Origin: UBA2206 sp049303905
Lineage (GTDB): Bacteria; Patescibacteriota; Minisyncoccia; Moranbacterales; UBA2206
Assembly: GCA_049303905.1 (NCBI GenBank)
Contig: JBAQNP010000006.1
Span: 1 to 5,244, forward strand
DNA: 5,244 bases
Direction: 5' to 3'
Shown here: positions 1 through 4,566 of the stretch, in pieces
Numbering within the stretch: the stretch's first letter is position 1
How the letters are laid out: the number at the start of each line of letters is the position of its first letter
Made by a program: the position numbers and the translations under genes
The notes under the pieces: generated by a model
What the model saw: the letters and a program-made list of their open reading frames with translations, nothing else
Database searches by the model: none
Told to the model about the DNA's origin: nothing

Positions 1-52
1 TATGAAATAAAGTTAGTTTTTGATATAATAAACGCGCGCAACACATCGCACA
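1..52. repeat. 52-bp direct terminal repeat, left copy
   Basis: Bases 1-52 are identical to 5193-5244. The repeat lies in the middle of attC a and includes its TATAAT hexamer. Either the molecule is a circle of 5192 bp cut inside an attC, or the two window ends sit in two copies of the same attC type. Closing the ends gives a site of about 160 bp, the length seen for attC f and g, which favours a circle or tandem unit without proving it. Confidence 0.9.
21..29 (+). promoter_or_regulatory. extended -10 promoter in attC a
   Basis: TATAAT at 24-29 is preceded by TG plus one base (21-22), an extended -10 element. No convincing -35 is visible. It faces the gene at 161 and is repeated at 5213-5221 in the terminal repeat. 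Five other sites carry TATAAT in the same arm, which makes chance unlikely. Confidence 0.5.
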
Positions 53-160
53 ACTCGCGCTATACGGCTGGCGCCCAAATCCCGATTCCGCTACGCTACA
101 TCGGGACATCGCATAGCTGCACATTATCGGAAATTTAGATGTCTAAAGTCTATTAAATTT

Positions 161-589
161 ATGAAAGCAAAAAACATTTTTATCTTTTTTGGTTTACTAT
201 TGGTAGCATCTCTAATATTATTTGGATATGCAAATTATAAATCAAGATCTATTAAATTAGCAGATGAATCAAAAATAGAATATATAACGAAACCAATCAA
301 TCAAGCAATGATTGGCCAAACGCTTTATTTAGGAAGATATGAAATGAAACTAGAAAATATTAATGCGGATGACTCTATTGATTTAAGATATAGTGAAATT
401 TATTTAGGAGAGTCATGTAGTGAATTGAAAAACACAACAGCAGTTATAAGGGTATTATTAAATAATGAAAGTTGCTTGTCTTCTACTTCTTGCGATGCTG
501 GTGATAAGATCTGCTTTAAAATAACCAAAAAAGATAAGAATATTTTTTTAGAATATGCAATAAAAAATTGGTCAAATTGGCCACAATGA
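161..589 (+). CDS. small membrane-anchored exported protein (cassette 1)
   Basis: A 142-residue protein of unknown family. Residues 1-4 are positively charged and residues 5-24 form one hydrophobic helix with no lipobox, so it is probably an uncleaved signal anchor leaving about 115 residues outside the membrane. The outer part holds four cysteines (86, 105, 111, 118); with export this suggests up to two disulfides, which is inference. The central segment GQTLYLGRYEMKLENI looks like beta-strand. The gene starts 38 bp after the crossover box of attC a and ends in two stops (TGA TAG) just before the closing box of attC b, as expected for a single-gene cassette. The start has no Shine-Dalgarno sequence but the AATTTATG-like leader shared by most genes here. 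The cysteine-rich tail may be a binding or stability element; no catalytic motif is visible. Confidence 0.75.
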   Translation: MKAKNIFIFFGLLLVASLILFGYANYKSRSIKLADESKIEYITKPINQAMIGQTLYLGRYEMKLENINADDSIDLRYSEIYLGESCSELKNTTAVIRVLLNNESCLSSTSCDAGDKICFKITKKDKNIFLEYAIKNWSNWPQ

Positions 590-610
590 TAGATTCGACA
601 TCTAAACATC

Positions 611-808
611 CGATAACAAAGAATATCTGGCTCAAAAAATTTGTCGCAATTAAAATTAAAAGGAGGGCAAATTTTTCTCTCCCAAATCCCGCACTTTTCC
701 GTTTTGCTGTGATTTAGAGTATAATGATATTAATAAATAAGATAAAAATATTAGGGTTTGTGCATATAAACCAAAGTGCAGGACTTCAGATATTCTTAAA
801 CGTTAGAC
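611..808 (+). other. attC b (198 bp)
   Basis: R'' cgataac (611-617), one-base spacer, L'' aagaatatctgg (619-630), apical stem aaaaatttg (635-643) with caaattttt (668-676), CCCAAAT box (681-687), TATAAT (720-725), L' cagatattctt (ending 797), four-base spacer aaac, and R' gttagac (802-808). L'' and L' pair over 11 bases. The one-base versus four-base spacer asymmetry recurs in sites b to g and matches the unpaired central spacer of integron attC sites. R'' pairs with the box opening cassette 1 (ttatcgg, 124-130). Confidence 0.85.
720..725 (+). promoter_or_regulatory. TATAAT -10 in attC b
   Basis: An exact TATAAT lies 82 bp before the crossover box of attC b, pointing into the ORF-less cassette 2. 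The -35 region is weak (TTTCCG or TTCCGT at about 17-18 bp). Support comes mostly from the same hexamer recurring in sister sites. Confidence 0.4.
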
Positions 809-906
809 AAAATTTTGCCTTTGTAATGTAAGTTAAAAAAGTTTTGTGCAAATAAGAAGGTCGGTAGGTTTTTCAAAAATTATTTTTATCCGTCGGCAAA
901 ACATCG
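803..906 (+). other. ORF-less gene cassette 2 (about 104 bp)
   Basis: The interval between R' gttagac (802-808) and R'' gtctaac (906-912) is a complete cassette by its exactly complementary ends, but it is too short for a gene and has no usable ORF on the forward strand. An inner inverted repeat (ttttgcc 813-819 with ggcaaaa 895-901) would fold the whole cassette into a hairpin with an AT-rich interior. It may encode a small RNA from the TATAAT at 720-725, may carry only a promoter or terminator, or may be a deletion remnant. Confidence 0.65.
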
Positions 907-930
907 TCTAACACCGAATATCTGGTTCCA

Positions 931-989
931 CAAAAGAGAAAATTTGAATATTTCTTTATTTTTTAATAGCCCTTTTTTGATTTTTTGAA
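931..989 (+). repeat. left arm of 59-bp imperfect inverted repeat
   Basis: This arm pairs with 1554-1610: an outer 23-bp perfect block and an inner block matching at 21 of 22 positions, separated by a diverged AT-rich stretch. It is the apical stem of attC c or the terminal inverted repeat of an inserted element. Confidence 0.85.
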
Positions 990-1026
990 AATAGAAAAGC
1001 CGCAACACTCGTTAGAATGATGCGGC
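987..1026 (-). terminator. Rho-independent terminator, minus strand
   Basis: Read on the minus strand: GCCGCA, U, CAUU, loop CUAACG, AGUG, U, UGCGGC, then UUUUCUAUUUU. The inner stem needs a U-G wobble, which exists only in the minus-strand RNA (it would be C-A on plus), and the U-tract is also only on that side. It ends the transcript that starts near 1497. Confidence 0.8.
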
Positions 1027-1160
1027 CGTAGTGTTCCAGTGGAACGAGGGGAACGGTTCTTATCCTGTCCAGCTTCTCTAATATTTTAGAGAGAGGTGCA
1101 ATTACCCGTTTAGGAACTCAATGAGTTCACCCTGTCGTCCAATTGATTGATTATTAATCA
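1027..1160 (-). ncRNA. hairpin-rich 3' RNA segment, candidate structured RNA
   Basis: Between the stop of the 88-aa gene and its terminator lie about 134 bases that are GC-richer than the surroundings and full of short perfect hairpins: GAACTC/GAGTTC (1114-1128), a 7-bp stem with 4-base loop (1075-1092) and GTTCC/GGAAC (1033-1045). The hexamer GACAGG occurs twice on the minus strand. There is no ORF of note. It could be a 3' UTR, or a functional RNA used by the neighbouring protein. I do not recognise a family and found no group II intron domain V. Confidence 0.45.
1148..1160. repeat. 13-bp palindrome, downstream copy
   Basis: TGATTATTAATCA directly follows the stop codon of the minus-strand gene. 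The same 13 bases, in inverted orientation, form the core of the palindrome over the gene's promoter (1495-1507). It could be a second binding site for the same regulator, or a mark of the unit's ends. Confidence 0.6.
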
Positions 1161-1427
1161 CTATTCAAAAACTTCCCTCTTCGCTTTCTCTATAGAATCC
1201 TTCATTTTTTTCAAGGCGTCACTAATCTTTTCCTTAGGGAAAGTTTCTTCCACTAATTCACGAACTAAAATCTCCGTAAATTCCATAGCTTCTTCGACAG
1301 AAATTCCAATTGCCTTGGCGGTGTTGCCGACCTGACGCTTCATATTTGGCGTCAACCTTACACCTTCTTCGCGGATTTTGTTCTTGAGGTAAAGTAATGC
1401 AATTTGTCCTTTTCTAATTTCGTCCAT
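1161..1427 (-). CDS. 88-aa helical protein encoded inside the attC c loop
   Basis: A small, charged, mostly helical protein with no membrane segment. Residues 1-22 (ending KNKIREE) form one amphipathic helix, GVRLTPNMKRQVGNTAKAIGI (22-42) follows, then an acidic helix (44-62) and a lysine-rich C-terminal helix (64-88). The segment TAKAIGISVEEA could belong to a helix-turn-helix-like or small DNA/RNA-binding fold, but no family is certain. Unlike its neighbours it has a perfect Shine-Dalgarno (AAGGAGGT, five bases before ATG) and a near-consensus promoter, and it runs against the array. Palindromes over its promoter suggest autoregulation. It lies wholly between the two halves of attC c with a hairpin-rich RNA behind it, so it may bind that RNA or act on the hairpin; this is inference. 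Confidence 0.85.
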   Translation of the reverse strand: MDEIRKGQIALLYLKNKIREEGVRLTPNMKRQVGNTAKAIGISVEEAMEFTEILVRELVEETFPKEKISDALKKMKDSIEKAKREVFE

Positions 1428-1432
1428 GGTAA

Positions 1433-1440
1433 ACCTCCTT
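1433..1440 (-). promoter_or_regulatory. strong Shine-Dalgarno of the 88-aa gene
   Basis: On the minus strand AAGGAGGT stands five bases before the ATG, full complementarity to the 16S anti-SD. It fixes the start at 1427. The forward cassette genes have nothing comparable, which hints at a different origin for this unit. Confidence 0.85.
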
Positions 1441-1479
1441 GTGAAATGTGCTATTATTTTGCGAAACCCTCGCTATGGG

Positions 1480-1508
1480 ATCACCAGTATCTGATGATTA
1501 ATAATCAT
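1480..1508 (-). promoter_or_regulatory. overlapping operator-like palindromes at the minus promoter
   Basis: A perfect 15-bp dyad with a one-base centre (ATGATTA-T-TAATCAT on minus, 1494-1508) covers the -10 and likely start site. An adjoining dyad, ATCA-t-CAG-ata-CTG-g-TGAT (1480-1498), lies at the start of the transcript. Position and symmetry fit a repressor operator. A further stem GCGA/TCGC sits in the leader at 1461-1473. Confidence 0.6.
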
Positions 1509-1532
1509 AGCAGAAAATATCATTTTTGTCAA
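1504..1532 (-). promoter_or_regulatory. near-consensus sigma-70 promoter
   Basis: On the minus strand: TTGACA (1527-1532), 17-bp spacer, TATGAT (1504-1509) with TG one base upstream (extended -10). It is the best promoter in the window and drives the 88-aa gene. The octamer CATAGCAG (plus strand) occurs at 1506-1513 and again 30 bp away at 1536-1543, flanking the promoter core; these may be regulator sites spaced about three helical turns apart. Confidence 0.85.
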
Positions 1533-1553
1533 TAGCATAGCAGTTTTACTGAG

Positions 1554-1610
1554 TTCAAGAAATCAAAAAAGGGCTTAAATTAAGGAAAAATATTCAAATT
1601 TTCTCTTTTG
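1554..1610 (+). repeat. right arm of 59-bp imperfect inverted repeat
   Basis: Partner of 931-989. The outer 23 bp (1588-1610) are perfect and the inner 22 bp (1554-1575) have one mismatch. It is followed at once by the CCCAAAT box that follows the apical stem in every other site here. Confidence 0.85.
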
Positions 1611-1628
1611 CTCCACCCAAATTGCGCT

Positions 1629-1656
1629 TTGATAAAGTAAAGGCTTGTGATATAAT
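1629..1656 (+). promoter_or_regulatory. promoter in attC c driving cassette 3
   Basis: TTGATA (1629-1634), 16-bp spacer, TATAAT (1651-1656) with an extended -10 TG at 1648-1649. It is the best of the attC-borne promoters and faces the gene at 1762, whose crossover box is 71 bp downstream of the hexamer. Confidence 0.65.
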
Positions 1657-1761
1657 CAAAATAGATAAATGTTTGAAGCTTTAACCAATAAACACAGGCG
1701 CAACTTCAGATATTCGGAAACGTTATCTGAAATTAAATTTTAATTTTTATTCTTTCCATGT

Positions 1762-2103
1762 ATGGATAAACTAAAAAAAGCATTATTAATATTGTCGATT
1801 CCTACCGTATTGATAGTTGGTATTTTTGTGGGAAAAACAATTGAATTAATGAAATATAAGGTTCCCCTGGCTGGTTGTAGGATAGCGCAACTTCCGGTTG
1901 AGGAAAAATATTCAACAATAAACTTAGAATTTCCCACAAAAAAAATGTTTCAAAACTACTATTCACCAAGATTAGATTTTACTGAATTTTATATATCAGA
2001 AAACGTCGGCGCTAAAACCATTTTTGAAACATTTGGATATGGAGGCTCTCATTATTTCAAAACATCTGATGGCGGTATTTACCAATGTGGTTTCTACAAA
2101 TAA
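1762..2103 (+). CDS. small membrane-anchored exported protein (cassette 3)
   Basis: A 113-residue protein of unknown family. Lysines at 3, 5 and 6 precede a hydrophobic helix at about 7-25 (ALLILSIPTVLIVGIFVG), then KTIELMKYK and an outside domain of roughly 80 residues rich in Phe and Tyr (MFQNYYSPRLDFTEFYI, 63-79). Only two cysteines are present (39 and 109), at opposite ends of the outer domain, which could close it with a disulfide. There is no lipobox. The gene starts 40 bp after the crossover box of attC c and ends 24 bp before attC d. An overlapping ATG at 1758 is out of frame and stops after three codons. Architecture parallels the cassette 1 protein, but no sequence similarity is evident. 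Confidence 0.75.
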   Translation: MDKLKKALLILSIPTVLIVGIFVGKTIELMKYKVPLAGCRIAQLPVEEKYSTINLEFPTKKMFQNYYSPRLDFTEFYISENVGAKTIFETFGYGGSHYFKTSDGGIYQCGFYK

Positions 2104-2127
2104 GAATAAAAATTAAAATTCAACATC

Positions 2128-2313
2128 AGATAACACGGCACATGCGGTTAAAAAATTTTGCGTTATTAGACACTTAAATTAAGGTTTGCAAAATTTTTGA
2201 ACCCAAATTGCACTGACGAAATGGCAAGTTTAGTGATATAATAGAAATAAGCGATATTAACAAAATAATCAATTAATCCACGGCGCAACTTCGCATGTGT
2301 CGATACGTTATCG
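2128..2313 (+). other. attC d (186 bp)
   Basis: R'' agataac (2128-2134), one-base spacer, L'' cggcacatgcgg (2136-2147), apical stem with 2146-2161 pairing 2188-2203 at 15 of 16 positions, CCCAAAT (2202-2208), TATAAT (2237-2242), L' cgcatgtgtcg (2292-2302), spacer atac, R' gttatcg (2307-2313). L'' and L' pair at 10 of 11 positions although their sequence differs from all other sites, which is compensatory change within a site. R'' pairs exactly with the box opening cassette 3. Confidence 0.88.
2213..2242 (+). promoter_or_regulatory. extended -10 promoter in attC d
   Basis: TATAAT at 2237-2242 with TG at 2234-2235; the best -35 is CTGACG (2213-2218) at 18 bp, four of six matches. It faces the ADP-ribosyltransferase-like gene at 2368. 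Confidence 0.55.
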
Positions 2314-2367
2314 GAAATAATAAAAAATTCTTCTTTGCATTTTTAAAAATTCAATCTAGGAAAATTT

Positions 2368-2808
2368 ATGAAACTTTATCACGGCTCAAAAAATAATTTT
2401 GCATCCATCAGAAAAAGCCAAGCTGGCAAAGCTGATAATATTGAAGTTCCTGAAAATGAACTGCTTAATGCCATATATTTAACTCCCGACTATGGCTTCG
2501 CTTTGGCTTGTGCGGCAAGGCCTGAGGGCGTTACCAATATTGATGGTCAAAATAAAACGATTACTTTCGAAAATCCCGATTTGTTTGATCCTGAGGAGGA
2601 AATCTTTGTGTATGAAGTAGACACTGAGCATATTCCGAAGGAGAAAGTAATCGAAGTTGACGACCATCAATATGCTATAGTTGATATCGACGAATTAGAA
2701 GTATCTGGCAAGTTTACACACAAAGCCAAAGATATGCAAAATTATTATGAGCTCAAGAATTGGAAGGAAAAGCCGAAAGAAACAAGTTCCGAGTTCAAAT
2801 TGAGATAA
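2368..2808 (+). CDS. ADP-ribosyltransferase-like protein (cassette 4)
   Basis: A 146-residue cytoplasmic, acidic protein. It opens with MKLYHGS, the H-G-S strand that binds NAD in many ADP-ribosyltransferase-fold proteins (compare the DUF3990 type with its LYHGS and FYLT motifs). AIYLTPDYGFALACA (35-49) fits the second conserved strand and helix, with Y37 or Y42 in the tyrosine position. VYEVD (81-85) leads to DDHQYAIVDIDELEV (98-112), where the third catalytic position (E or Q) would lie; the residue is not certain. The length is close to a minimal ART domain. The fold call rests on motifs, and substrate is unknown (protein, DNA and RNA targets all occur). A weak AGGA and the AATTTATG leader precede the ATG. 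It is alone in its cassette, and the second such protein is in the next cassette. Confidence 0.7.
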   Translation: MKLYHGSKNNFASIRKSQAGKADNIEVPENELLNAIYLTPDYGFALACAARPEGVTNIDGQNKTITFENPDLFDPEEEIFVYEVDTEHIPKEKVIEVDDHQYAIVDIDELEVSGKFTHKAKDMQNYYELKNWKEKPKETSSEFKLR

Positions 2809-2858
2809 ATTTTCCCAGATTGAATTCAATAATAAGGAAAAGAATTTTTTATTACATC

Positions 2859-3043
2859 CGATAACAAAGAATATCCGGCTCCAAAATTTTTCACAAATAT
2901 ATTTTCAAAGGTAAGAAAAATTTTCTTGACCCAAATCCCGCCGTGATATTCAATCAATAGTTCTATTAAAAAAGTTGTTGGAATATTAAAAGTTTTGCTC
3001 GATAAATAACGGGCGGGACTTCGGATATTCTTAAACGATGTAC
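2859..3043 (+). other. attC e (185 bp), noncanonical crossover core
   Basis: R'' cgataac (2859-2865) pairs with the box opening cassette 4. L'' aagaatatccgg (2867-2878) pairs with L' ggatattctt (3023-3032). The apical stem aaaatttttc (2883-2892) with gaaaaatttt (2915-2924) is perfect, and CCCAAAT is at 2930-2936. The crossover box reads gatgtac (3037-3043) where GTTRRRY is expected, and it pairs poorly with the box closing cassette 5 (gcacaac). There is no TATAAT; only TATTAA at 2964-2969 and 2984-2989. Confidence 0.8.
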
Positions 3044-3086
3044 GAAATAAATTTTTTATCTATACTGAAATAAGAGGTTTGGTGCG

Positions 3087-3668
3087 TTGAATAAAGAAGA
3101 AAATTTGATTTTTAATTTATTTATAAAGGGGTTTCAATGTGTTTTTTCTGCTTTTGGGGGCGCAGAAAAAAACGAATTAATTTATATGGCTTTTGAAAAA
3201 AGACAACAATTTGAACGGCCTGACAAAAATAGAGAAAAACTTTTAGCTTTAGAAAAAGAAGGCACATATGTTTTTCACGGCTCACCTAATATCATTGAAA
3301 TTTTAGAACCACGCCAGGCAGCTGGGCATAATGAAGAAACCGATGAATGGGAAGAGGACGGCACGCCAGCAGTTTTCGCAAGTCCATATGCTGATTGCGC
3401 TATTTTTAGAGCATTAATTTATGGAGAAGATTTAGATAATGAAATGGGGATAAACGGAGACCAATTGCATTTTATTGCCGATAAAGAGTTAATTGCGCGG
3501 GCAAAAGGCAAAGTAGGTAAAGTTTATGTTCTTGACAAGTCTAAGTTTGAGCCAAACAGTTTTAGAGGAATGGACTGCAGAAGTGAAGAAAAAATTGTCC
3601 CACTTGATGTTGTTGAAGTAACTATTAAGGATTTACCAGAAAACATTGAAATAATTAACAATAATTAA
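3087..3668 (+). CDS. ADP-ribosyltransferase-like protein (cassette 5, first gene)
   Basis: 193 residues from TTG. YVFHGS (61-66) is the H-G-S strand, PAVFASPYADCAIFRALI (94-111) the second conserved strand and helix, VYVLDKSKFEP (147-157) the next strand, and RSEEKIVPLDVVEV (165-178) resembles the closing E-x-x-V-x-P element of the fold, making E167 or E168 a candidate catalytic glutamate. The order matches the cassette 4 protein, so both are probably remote relatives. TTG follows AAGAGG by nine bases and lies 50 bp from the crossover box, as cassette genes do. ATG at 3186 (160 residues) has the AATTTAT leader and removes a 33-residue, Phe-rich extension, so it is an equal candidate. The gene ends 49 bp before a second gene in the same cassette. 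A toxin or effector role is inference. Confidence 0.75.
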   Translation: MNKEENLIFNLFIKGFQCVFSAFGGAEKNELIYMAFEKRQQFERPDKNREKLLALEKEGTYVFHGSPNIIEILEPRQAAGHNEETDEWEEDGTPAVFASPYADCAIFRALIYGEDLDNEMGINGDQLHFIADKELIARAKGKVGKVYVLDKSKFEPNSFRGMDCRSEEKIVPLDVVEVTIKDLPENIEIINNN

Positions 3669-3717
3669 TAAAAGCGGATTTCTTATTTTTTAAATAGGAT
3701 CTTCACTTACAAAATTT

Positions 3718-4224
3718 ATGAACGAGTGGCCAGAGAAAAATGATGCGTCTCCGGTTGAAAGTACGGGGGAGGTTAAACAAACTAAAGAATCATCTCAAGA
3801 AGAACGAAAAGAAAAAATTGTTAAGGCATATGAAGAAGTTATTAAGGAAGTTCTTGCGCAATTTCGTAATCCTGAATTTAAAAAACGTGCAATTCAAAAT
3901 GGTCGCATGGCTTTACACATTCCTGATTTACAAATGGAAAAAGGAAAGATAGATTCGAGTTGGGTATATGAAACCAAAGATGATATTGCAAAAATTATTA
4001 CAAATCCTGAAGAGTGTGAATATGAAGATTTTATAACGTCAGAAGATATCGAATCGTTGATAAAAAGAGGAAAAGCTAAATTCGATGAGTTGCCAATGTC
4101 AGAACTTTTTTCTCAGATGGATTTCATGGAACTTTACGACGATATTGTAGATGCAAAATACAAAGATGACCGAGAAACAAAATGGAGGTTAATTTACGCA
4201 CAATATCCCCAGTTAATTACATAG
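3718..4224 (+). CDS. acidic helical protein (cassette 5, second gene)
   Basis: A 168-residue soluble protein that I do not recognise. Residues 1-30 are polar and probably disordered (ESTGEVKQTKESSQEER). Residues 31-60 form a charged helix (KIVKAYEEVIKEVLAQFRNPEFKKRA). From about 85 it is strongly acidic, with clusters NPEECEYEDF (96-105), TSEDIESLI (107-115) and MELYDDIVDAKYKDD (137-151), ending in a Trp/Tyr-rich tail. There are no membrane segments or cysteine pairs. The start has the AAAATTTATG leader. It shares a cassette and very likely a transcript with the ADP-ribosyltransferase-like gene 49 bp upstream. An acidic partner behind a putative ART suggests an antitoxin, immunity protein or target adaptor; that is context only. 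Some bases at 3740-3952 are also open in another frame, a low-complexity shadow. Confidence 0.75.
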   Translation: MNEWPEKNDASPVESTGEVKQTKESSQEERKEKIVKAYEEVIKEVLAQFRNPEFKKRAIQNGRMALHIPDLQMEKGKIDSSWVYETKDDIAKIITNPEECEYEDFITSEDIESLIKRGKAKFDELPMSELFSQMDFMELYDDIVDAKYKDDRETKWRLIYAQYPQLIT

Positions 4225-4229
4225 AGGTG

Positions 4230-4278
4230 TTTTTGGCTCAAAAAATTCACCCCTTACCCCTCTTTTTTGAGCCAAAAA
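4230..4278. terminator. perfect 16-bp hairpin behind cassette 5 genes
   Basis: 4230-4245 (TTTTTGGCTC then six A) pairs perfectly with 4263-4278 across a 17-base loop. The ascending arm ends in A and the descending arm begins with T, so a U-run lies inside the stem, as in some bidirectional terminators, but no clean U-tract follows. It starts six bases after the stop codon. The 14-mer TGGCTCAAAAAATT is also in attC b (629-642), so the hairpin may instead be a remnant of an attC apical stem. Confidence 0.6.
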
Positions 4279-4348
4279 TAAAAAATCAACTTTTCTATCA
4301 GAAGCATAAAGATTAATGCAATAAACCACGAGATAAAAAATTTACATC

Positions 4349-4500
4349 GCACAACACGGCATATCTGGCTCGGAAAATTGACACTTTTATATTTCAAAGG
4401 AAAGTCAATTTCCCTCGGCCCAAATTTTTGTTTCTTCTCTGCTTTTGTAATATAATAAGGAAAAGAAACAAAAACTTCAGATGATGCCGATACGTTAGGC
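4349..4500 (+). other. attC f (152 bp)
   Basis: R'' gcacaac (4349-4355), one-base spacer, L'' cggcatatctgg (4357-4368), apical stem aaattgac/gtcaattt, CCCAAAT (4419-4425), TATAAT (4451-4456), L' cagatgatgccg (4478-4489), spacer atac, R' gttaggc (4494-4500). L' has one extra G against L'', which matches the extrahelical base that sets strand choice in known attC sites. It is closely similar to attC g over its whole length. Confidence 0.9.
4428..4456 (+). promoter_or_regulatory. promoter in attC f
   Basis: TTGTTT (4428-4433), 17-bp spacer, TATAAT (4451-4456), facing the membrane-protein gene at 4567. The -35 matches three of six, the -10 all six. Confidence 0.55.
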
Positions 4501-4566
4501 GAAATAATAATTAATTATTCTCTTTATTAAAAAATAATTTAATTAGAGACAAATTTATTTACATTT

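Larger units (their letters stand above)
1..129 (+). other. attC a, right half (unusual core ATT)
   Basis: This is the right half of a recombination site whose left half is at 5162-5192. It has the CCCAAAT box found in all seven sites (74-80), a local hairpin (tcccgat 80-86 with atcggga 100-106), an L' box atcgcatagctgcac (108-122) and a crossover box attatcg (123-129). The last two are exactly complementary to the end of the window over 18 bases (aatgtgcagctatgcgat). The core is ATT rather than GTT, and there is no unpaired spacer between the boxes, unlike the other six sites. A second R''-like heptamer, gcacaac at 48-54, matches the one opening attC f. The site may be degenerate, or a different hairpin. 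Confidence 0.6.
906..1728 (+). other. attC c, expanded to 823 bp by a gene-bearing loop
   Basis: R'' gtctaac (906-912), L'' ccgaatatctgg (914-925), L' cagatattcgg (1706-1716), spacer aaac, R' gttatct (1722-1728). L'' and L' pair over 11 bases without mismatch. As in the other sites, an apical stem follows, but here it is very long: 931-953 pairs perfectly with 1588-1610 (23 bp), and 968-989 pairs with 1554-1575 at 21 of 22 positions. Between the arms lies a 564-bp block (990-1553) with a minus-strand transcription unit, where sister sites have a loop of roughly 20-30 bases. The CCCAAAT box (1616-1622) and promoter hexamers follow the right arm as usual. Confidence 0.75.

Noticed and set aside
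400..609. Minus-strand open frame of 69 codons
   Set aside because: It is antisense to the cassette 1 gene, with no RBS and no protein-like pattern of its own; the forward frame has a signal anchor and correct cassette position.
1027..1160. tRNA or rRNA fragment
   Set aside because: No cloverleaf with TTCRA arm and acceptor stem, and no recognisable rRNA core motif.
1147..1335. Plus-strand open frame of 62 codons inside the 88-aa gene region
   Set aside because: The opposite strand has a near-consensus promoter, a perfect Shine-Dalgarno and a terminator, so this frame is a shadow.
990..1553. Group IIC-attC intron
   Set aside because: Location in an attC hairpin fits, but there is no reverse transcriptase, no GUGCG-type 5' end and no domain V-like 34-base hairpin.
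2479..2670. Minus-strand frame opposite the cassette 4 ART-like gene
   Set aside because: Antisense shadow; the forward frame carries the HGS and YLTPDY motifs.
3137..3196. Short leader ORF of 19 residues behind AAAGGGG, overlapping ATG 3186
   Set aside because: The RBS-like spacing is good and it could couple to the 3186 start, but it is too short and AT-rich to separate from chance, and it conflicts with the TTG start reading.
3740..3952. Second forward frame of 70 codons inside the acidic-protein gene
   Set aside because: Lysine/leucine-rich low-complexity translation from an off-frame reading of A-rich codons; no leader or RBS.
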